Source of the DNA: Sinotaia quadrata
Lineage: Eukaryota > Mollusca > Gastropoda > Architaenioglossa > Viviparidae
Reading direction: 5' to 3'
Assembly (NCBI GenBank): GCA_028829895.1
Contig: CM054179.1
Location: 106,305,375-106,369,374, forward strand
DNA length: 64,000 bases
The notes under the pieces are model-generated. The model was not told where the DNA came from. It saw nothing but the letters and a program-made list of their open reading frames with translations, and did no database searches. Below, one piece after another: positions 58,454 through 64,000 of the stretch. How positions within the stretch are numbered: position 1 is the first letter of the stretch; each line of letters begins with the position of its first letter. The position numbers and the translations under genes were made by a program.

Positions 58454-58949
58454 ACCAAGAATTATTTAAAGTCTATATAAAGTCTAAAAATGCATAAAAT
58501 ACACATTTTATGTATTATGAACAAGAATGATTATCATTATATAAGATTGTATTGTAAAACATATTCTATACTATGTGTAAGAATATTTTTAAGTGTTTAT
58601 AGGGCAAACAATATATAAAATATATGTTCTTTATATTTTGTCTTTAGGTAATTTAATGAGTGTGTACTGCTATATGAATGAAGAAAATAAAAATCTAAAT
58701 CTTGAACATAAATAATGCAAGATGTATGCACATATTAGTCTATATGTAAAAAAAATAGATTTGTTATGTTATTGCATATCCAGTTTCTTTGAATATGTCA
58801 AATTACTGAGGTGTGCTAATTAATTTATTAAGTGACTTTCAGTGTTTATACTAATAGTGTGCTGTTATATTTCTGAACACTGTGCCATTTATTAGTTTGT
58901 TTGCATTTGTGGATGGATGAAGTTAGTGGGATATATGCTGTGTATCAAT

Positions 58950-59245
58950 TGTGCTCATAAGTATGAACGAGTATCTGTATTTAAGTATGAATGAGTTTGT
59001 ATTGTAAGTATGAATGAGGGAGTGTGTATTGTAATTATGAATGAAGAAGTGTGTATTGTAAGTATGAATGAGGGAGTGTGTATTGTAATTATGAATGAGG
59101 GAATCTCAATTTTAATTAATAAATGAAGGAATCTGTACTGCAAGTATGATTCAGTCTGTATTATAATTATGATGAGGTAGTCTGTATAGAAGTTTTAATG
59201 ATGAGTCTAAATTTTAATTATGAATGAGGGAGTCTATATTAAATG
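58950..59245. repeat. ~29-bp degenerate minisatellite
   Basis: About nine imperfect copies of AAGTATGAATGAGGGAGTGT + GTATTGTA. Confidence 0.85.
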
Positions 59246-59694
59246 TATAAATGGGCGCGTTGGCATTATATATTAGGAATGCTGTGTTAAGAAATCATTT
59301 TCTGTATTATAAATATAAATTCGTCTGTATTATGAATCAGTGTGCTGGTATTGTGTTATAAATATTAAGGGAGAAATAATTTTATATATTTAAGTTTTAA
59401 TTGTGTTATAAGAATGTGTTAGAAGTATGAATGTGTGAATCTATATTATAAGTGAAAGTATCTATATTAGAAGTATAAACGTGTGTATAAGTAATATATT
59501 TATGAATGAGAATGTTTGTATAACTATGAATGAATTTGTATTGTAAGAAAGTTATTATATTATTTGTATTTGTCATTGCATCTGTATTATGTATTAGAAT
59601 GATTGTGTTAATGGGATAAATAATTGTGTCTAAAAGTATGAATGAGTATGTTAGTGAATAAATGTAAGTAACATGTCAGTATGATAATCTGAAT

Positions 59695-59995
59695 AAACTT
59701 GTCTAAGATATACATGAATAAGTGTGTCTATATTATAAGTAAGAGTGGTTGTGTTTGTATTATGAGTGAGTGTGTTTATATTGTAAACAAGAGTAGTTGT
59801 GTTTGTATTATGAGTGAGTGTGTTTATATTATAAACAAGAGTGGTTGTGTTTGTATTATGAGTGAGTGTGTTTATATTATAAACAAGAGTAGTTGTGTTT
59901 GTATTATGAGTGAGTGTGTTTATATTATAAACAAGAGTGGTTGTGTTTGTATTATGAGTGAGTGTGTATGAATGAGTATAATTATGAGTGATCAT
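59695..59995. repeat. 48-bp minisatellite, 5 copies
   Basis: Marked by GTTGTGTTTGTATTATGAGT + GAGTGTGTTTATATTATAAA. The 3n period leaves both strands open (90 and 114 codons); likely artefacts. Confidence 0.93.
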
Positions 59996-60534
59996 GTGTG
60001 TATTACTATCTGAATGATTGTGATTGTTTATGATAATTATGAGTGACCACGTGTGTGTTATTATTTGATTGAGTGTGATTGTTTATTATCATTTGAACGA
60101 GTTAGTCTAGGTTTAAGTGTAAATGGGTGTGTCTATATTATATGTATAGATAAGTTTGTTACCAGAGAAATATTTCTGGCTGTATTGTGAGTGAGTGTGT
60201 TTGTATTACGGGTTTGAGTGAGTGTGTTTGTATTACGGGTGTGAGTGAGTGTGGTATGGAAGAAATAATGGTATTGGTATGAAAGAGTATATTGTGGAAC
60301 AATTAACTGTATCTGTATTACACGCATAATACTTACGTGCTGTCCATCAGCAAATATAAATGCGTGCAAGTATTATGCGTATGTTATAGAAATTAAGGCA
60401 AGTATTGCTTTATTTTAAAAATTCATGCAACTCAGGTCTAAAACGTAAAATGATAGTTGATAACAAATAAACATTGCAACCAATTGCTTAAATGTAGTCA
60501 GTGATTTTCCTCTGAATAGGAAAATAAATTAAAA

Positions 60535-60540
60535 TTTATT
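60535..60540 (-). terminator. Candidate polyadenylation signal of the tetraspanin gene
   Basis: TTTATT on plus, ~510 bp beyond the stop. A second one lies at 60409-60414. Weak evidence. Confidence 0.25.
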
Positions 60541-61051
60541 TTAGCAGACAACGAAAATGAAATGATAGAAATAGTTGTCATTTGATGCTATACGATCAAA
60601 ACGAGCCGATGGTAAGTAAATGTAAGACCAAAAAATGAACCATTTGACCAAAAAAATTATATATAGTATAGAAGATCGGTCAGTACTTATCTACACTCGA
60701 TTATTTCTTTGTTAATCGTAAGTAAACACTTCTATTACAGCTTGGATGCTAACTCCTAACATTTAAAAAAAATTATATCTCGATTCGTGCAGAATGCACA
60801 TTATTAATGACGTGAGCTAGCTCCTCAAACTTCCCCCTCCTCTTCCTGTCCCCGCCCCCCAATCTAACCATCCCACCATCTATAGCAAAACATGCATAAA
60901 AACTACTATATAATTTAATTTAAGTCTTCTATAATTTCATTTAAAGTTTAAGATATGCAAAATGTCACAAAAGTTATTTTGGTGTTTCTTTATAACCATT
61001 TCCTGGCTTTGTAATAGACGCTGGTCTTTGACCTGACTACTCATATATATC

Positions 61052-61132
61052 TTATCCCCATGGATCCATATCTTCTTCCTTCTCCTGCCTCGCTGCAAGG
61101 TACACGCAGACTGCAAAAATAAACATCAGAAC
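61052..61132 (-). CDS. Tetraspanin terminal exon
   Basis: VLMFIFAVCVYLAARQEKEE then DMDPWG-stop; acceptor CTCCTTTAG. Confidence 0.92.
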   Translation of the reverse strand, partial: VLMFIFAVCVYLAARQEKEEDMDPWG

Positions 61133-63340
61133 CTAAAGGAGAGAAACAAGACAGAAAAAGAAAAAAAAAGTGGGTAAATGTTGAAAATTAATACTCTCCC
61201 CACCCCAAGAATTTAAAATATATAAATAAAAATTGAACACCAAACGAATTAAAGACACAAAAAACACCAATCTCCATCCCCGAGAATCAGTTTTACATTC
61301 ATTTTCAATGGTATGCAAAATTCAAGTTTTAAATTGACATTTATGATATGGTAGCAGTATCAACAATTCTATAAATACTAAACCATTTACTCATCGCATA
61401 TTACTTTTCACCTATCGAAAAAGTAACACAGAAAGAGTAATACAGAAAATGTGACTACAGAAAGACACAGATACAGAAAGAATGACAAAAAGAGTGACAC
61501 AGATACAGAAAGAATGACAGAAAGAGTCACTCGGATGCAGAGTAATACAGAAAGAGTGACACATACAGAAAGAGTGACACAAAAGAGTGATACATAATGT
61601 TAAGAAAACTAATTCCTTTGGTCACCGCCTGACTTGATTTAAAAGCTCGATTTAAATGCAAAAATAATAAAGAAAAACACAATAAGCATCGTTTCTTGAA
61701 ATGATTAAATAACTGAGATACGATACGAATTAGAAAATGAATATTCTCATAGCTGTCTAACACCAATATGAATAGTGTGTTGTCCTTAAATATCAAATAA
61801 ATAAATGAGTCCGTAAGACAATAGCAGCGAAAATCAAACAACATGACTAACCTCAGTGACAACAATGGCGACTCCAACACCTATGAGAATGCTGATGTTG
61901 TCCTTTAAAAAGTTTTTGAAGGCTTGAAAGCATCCCTAGAGAAGGGGAGACAAAACACTTTATTAGACAGATATTTTGTTTGTTAGTATAAATTCTTGCC
62001 CTGTAAATAGACTTCAGAAGGCTTGAATGCGTCCCTAGAGAAGGGGAGTTAAATCACTTCATTAGGCAGATGCATTTTTTGTTAAGGTGGGCTGTTAGAC
62101 ATGCGTTCCAGATGACTTTTTATGTAGCGGTATCAGACCACCAAGAATACAGAACGAAGGTACATTAACAGTATAAACTATTTGTGTGTTGGTATGTGAG
62201 TATTTAGGCGTTAATGAATGTACAAATATTTGCGACATGCACAAAAATATGTTTCTATGTACAGAGGGATGAATGCACGTGTTTACTAATTATCATAACG
62301 GACGAGGTCGATATCCCACTGTGTAGAAATAAACTAAATGTCATCGATAAGGAAAGCATCATGGAAAACACACTCTCATGGACCTGTGAGGACGAACAAA
62401 CTATGTTCCTGGCTACAAACTATATTCCTGGCTACAAACTATGTCTCTGGCTACAAACTATGTTCCTGACTACACACTATATTCCTGGCTACTGACTTCT
62501 AAGTACAGTCTGGCTGCTCCCTTTCAGTTAGCACGCATGTTGTGACACTCGCTTCATTAAACCATTACACCATAGTGCAAGCCAATGGTTTACAGTCCAA
62601 TGAGCTGCACACCCACAACGGAATGCTGATCACGTGGTTTATTTATACTCGAGTCATATCTTAACATCACTGCCAGTCTATCTAAAATAAAACAAAACAA
62701 AAACAAAAACCCACCGATGAGATGGAAATAAGTTTGCAATCATCCTGAAAACATTTCAGAAGCTATTTTTTTCAGTGCTGACTTGGGCGAAGTTTTGAAA
62801 CATTTAGAGACAAGCGTTAACGTCCCTCTGACTGTAGCTGGACATTGTAACAATGGTGCAAAATTTAGTAATATTTGTGCTTGACCAGAGTGTCCAGAAC
62901 AATCATGTCAGAGGTTTATGAGCATTTCTGTTGGCACTCAGGCCACTGGTCTAACCACAACTCAGCAAATGAACAGAAATAGTGGTGATGGCTAGTCAAA
63001 TCCTGAGGCAACGTTACACAAGAATTAGGAAATTTATTAACGAACAGCTGAGTGTCAGACTGTGTGAATGACTGGTTCAATTTACTTATAGCTGTATATC
63101 AGATTGTACTTTGAATGACTGGTTCATTTTACTCACCTGCTTGATGTTAGCAGTGTTCTCGTTAGGGTAAAGAGCACAGTTGAAATTATCAGGGACCTGG
63201 ACACGTGGGAAGGTGCCGTTGAGCTTGCAACAAGCGACAGGAACAGTCAGGTTGTAAGAGTGCGACTCGTTGTTCCACTCTCGCCTCCATTTGCTCGCCT
63301 TGTCAAAATCTGTGTAGTTTTCCACTCCGCAACATTTAAA
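61052..63340 (-). CDS. Tetraspanin, last three coding exons (large loop to C-terminus)
   Basis: Exons 63137-63340, 61852-61935 and 61052-61132 join in phase 0 to 122 residues. They encode the large extracellular loop from FKCCGVENYTDF (the CCG signature), PVACCKLNGT, NFNCALYP and GCFQAFKNFL, so six loop cysteines, then the fourth transmembrane helix ILIGVGVAIVVTEVLMFIFA and a short acidic tail RQEKEEDMDPWG. Four N-glycosylation sequons (NYT, NES, NLT, NGT) lie in the loop. Tetraspanins organise membrane microdomains with integrins and other partners. Transmembrane helices 1-3 must lie right of the window. No C-terminal YxxPhi lysosomal signal, so it is not an obvious CD63; subfamily undetermined. 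Confidence 0.92.
61430..61600. repeat. ~20-bp degenerate repeat in the last tetraspanin intron
   Basis: About eight copies of ACAGAAAGAGTGACACAGAT with indels. Confidence 0.85.
61852..61935 (-). CDS. Tetraspanin exon: loop end and TM4 start
   Basis: 28 codons, phase 0/0: GCFQAFKNFLKDNISILIGV then GVAIVVTE. The acceptor and exon start are duplicated 99 bp upstream (decoy at 62034-62036). Confidence 0.92.
61912..62080 (-). repeat. Two-copy tandem duplication spanning a tetraspanin splice acceptor
   Basis: TTCTCTAG|GGATGCTTTCAAGCCTTC (true exon start, 61935) recurs 99 bp upstream as TTCTCTAG|GGACGCATTCAAGCCTTC (62034). Flanks such as CAAAACACTTTATTAGACAG also match. Confidence 0.9.
62080..63136 (-). 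other. Tetraspanin intron, remaining part
   Basis: A short run of five ~18-bp CTGGCTACAAACTATGTT-type copies at 62400-62500. Sequence at 62525-62985 has faint SINE-like traces (e.g. complement TGGTGTAATGGTTTAATG near 62560) too degraded to call. Confidence 0.5.
63137..63340 (-). CDS. Tetraspanin exon: large extracellular loop
   Basis: 68 codons, phase 0/0; contains CCG, VACC and FNC motifs. Acceptor TCTCCCCAG, donor CAG|GTGAGT. Confidence 0.93.
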
Positions 63341-63570
63341 CTGGGGAGAAAATAAAAAATGAATAAGAGAGACAGTGGCTTGTTGCAAACCGCATGATTC
63401 TGAAAACATTCTGGCAACATCTGCTATCTGTGAAAAGGTTATGTGTATTTGACTTTCATTATTTCTCTGAAACTCTGATCTCTCTTTTCCATGATGATAT
63501 CTATGAATTTGATTATATATTTATGTTAAATGACTGCTGATGTCTAGGCTAGGATAAACCGAATGATTCT

Positions 63571-64000
<430 letters not shown>

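Noticed and set aside
59651..59995. ORFs open on both strands (114 and 90 codons)
   Set aside because: A 48-bp repeat lacking stops; no independent support.
62525..62620. Possible second tRNA-derived SINE
   Set aside because: Only a weak A-box-like match and no B box.

Overview
This is a gene-sparse, AT-rich animal nuclear window. Short GT-AG-spliced exons are separated by long introns full of mini- and microsatellites, and there are fragments of non-LTR retrotransposons and one tRNA-derived SINE. The retroelement relics, the minisatellite load and the gene set (retriever subunit, axonemal microtubule protein, secreted Pro/Gln-rich protein, tetraspanin) suggest a mollusc or another lophotrochozoan. 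That placement is inference; the sequence proves only a metazoan.

Layout. (1) 1-8668, minus strand: the first seven coding exons (227 codons) of VPS26C (DSCR3), running off the left edge. (2) 8669-9283: a 615-bp divergent promoter region. (3) 9284-23366, plus strand: a complete eight-exon SAXO-family gene (498 aa). (4) 23367-33240: intergenic, mostly minisatellites, between two convergent genes. (5) 33241-53304, minus strand: a nine-exon gene for a predicted secreted, Pro/Gln/His/Trp-rich 504-aa protein that I cannot place in a family. Its introns hold decayed coding-like minisatellites and a LINE/SINE cluster. (6) 53305-61051: intergenic, with minisatellites, (GATA)n and inverted repeats. 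(7) 61052-63340, minus strand: the last three coding exons of a tetraspanin whose 5' part lies beyond the right edge. (8) 63571-64000: (GATA)n abutting a decayed LINE 3' end.

Exon models were joined by reading phase. Every junction keeps the frame and uses GT-AG, which supports the models strongly although no transcript was available. The four genes share no evident pathway; VPS26C and SAXO share a promoter region.

The most striking pattern is that six splice sites in three genes lie inside tandem repeats, and the repeat unit contains the splice site itself: SAXO exon 4 donor and exon 6 acceptor; secreted-protein exon 1, exon 7 and exon 8 donors; tetraspanin penultimate-exon acceptor. In each case the true site is the exon-proximal copy and the nearest decoy would add an in-frame stop. 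I have not seen this described as a recurrent arrangement; it is my main candidate for something new.
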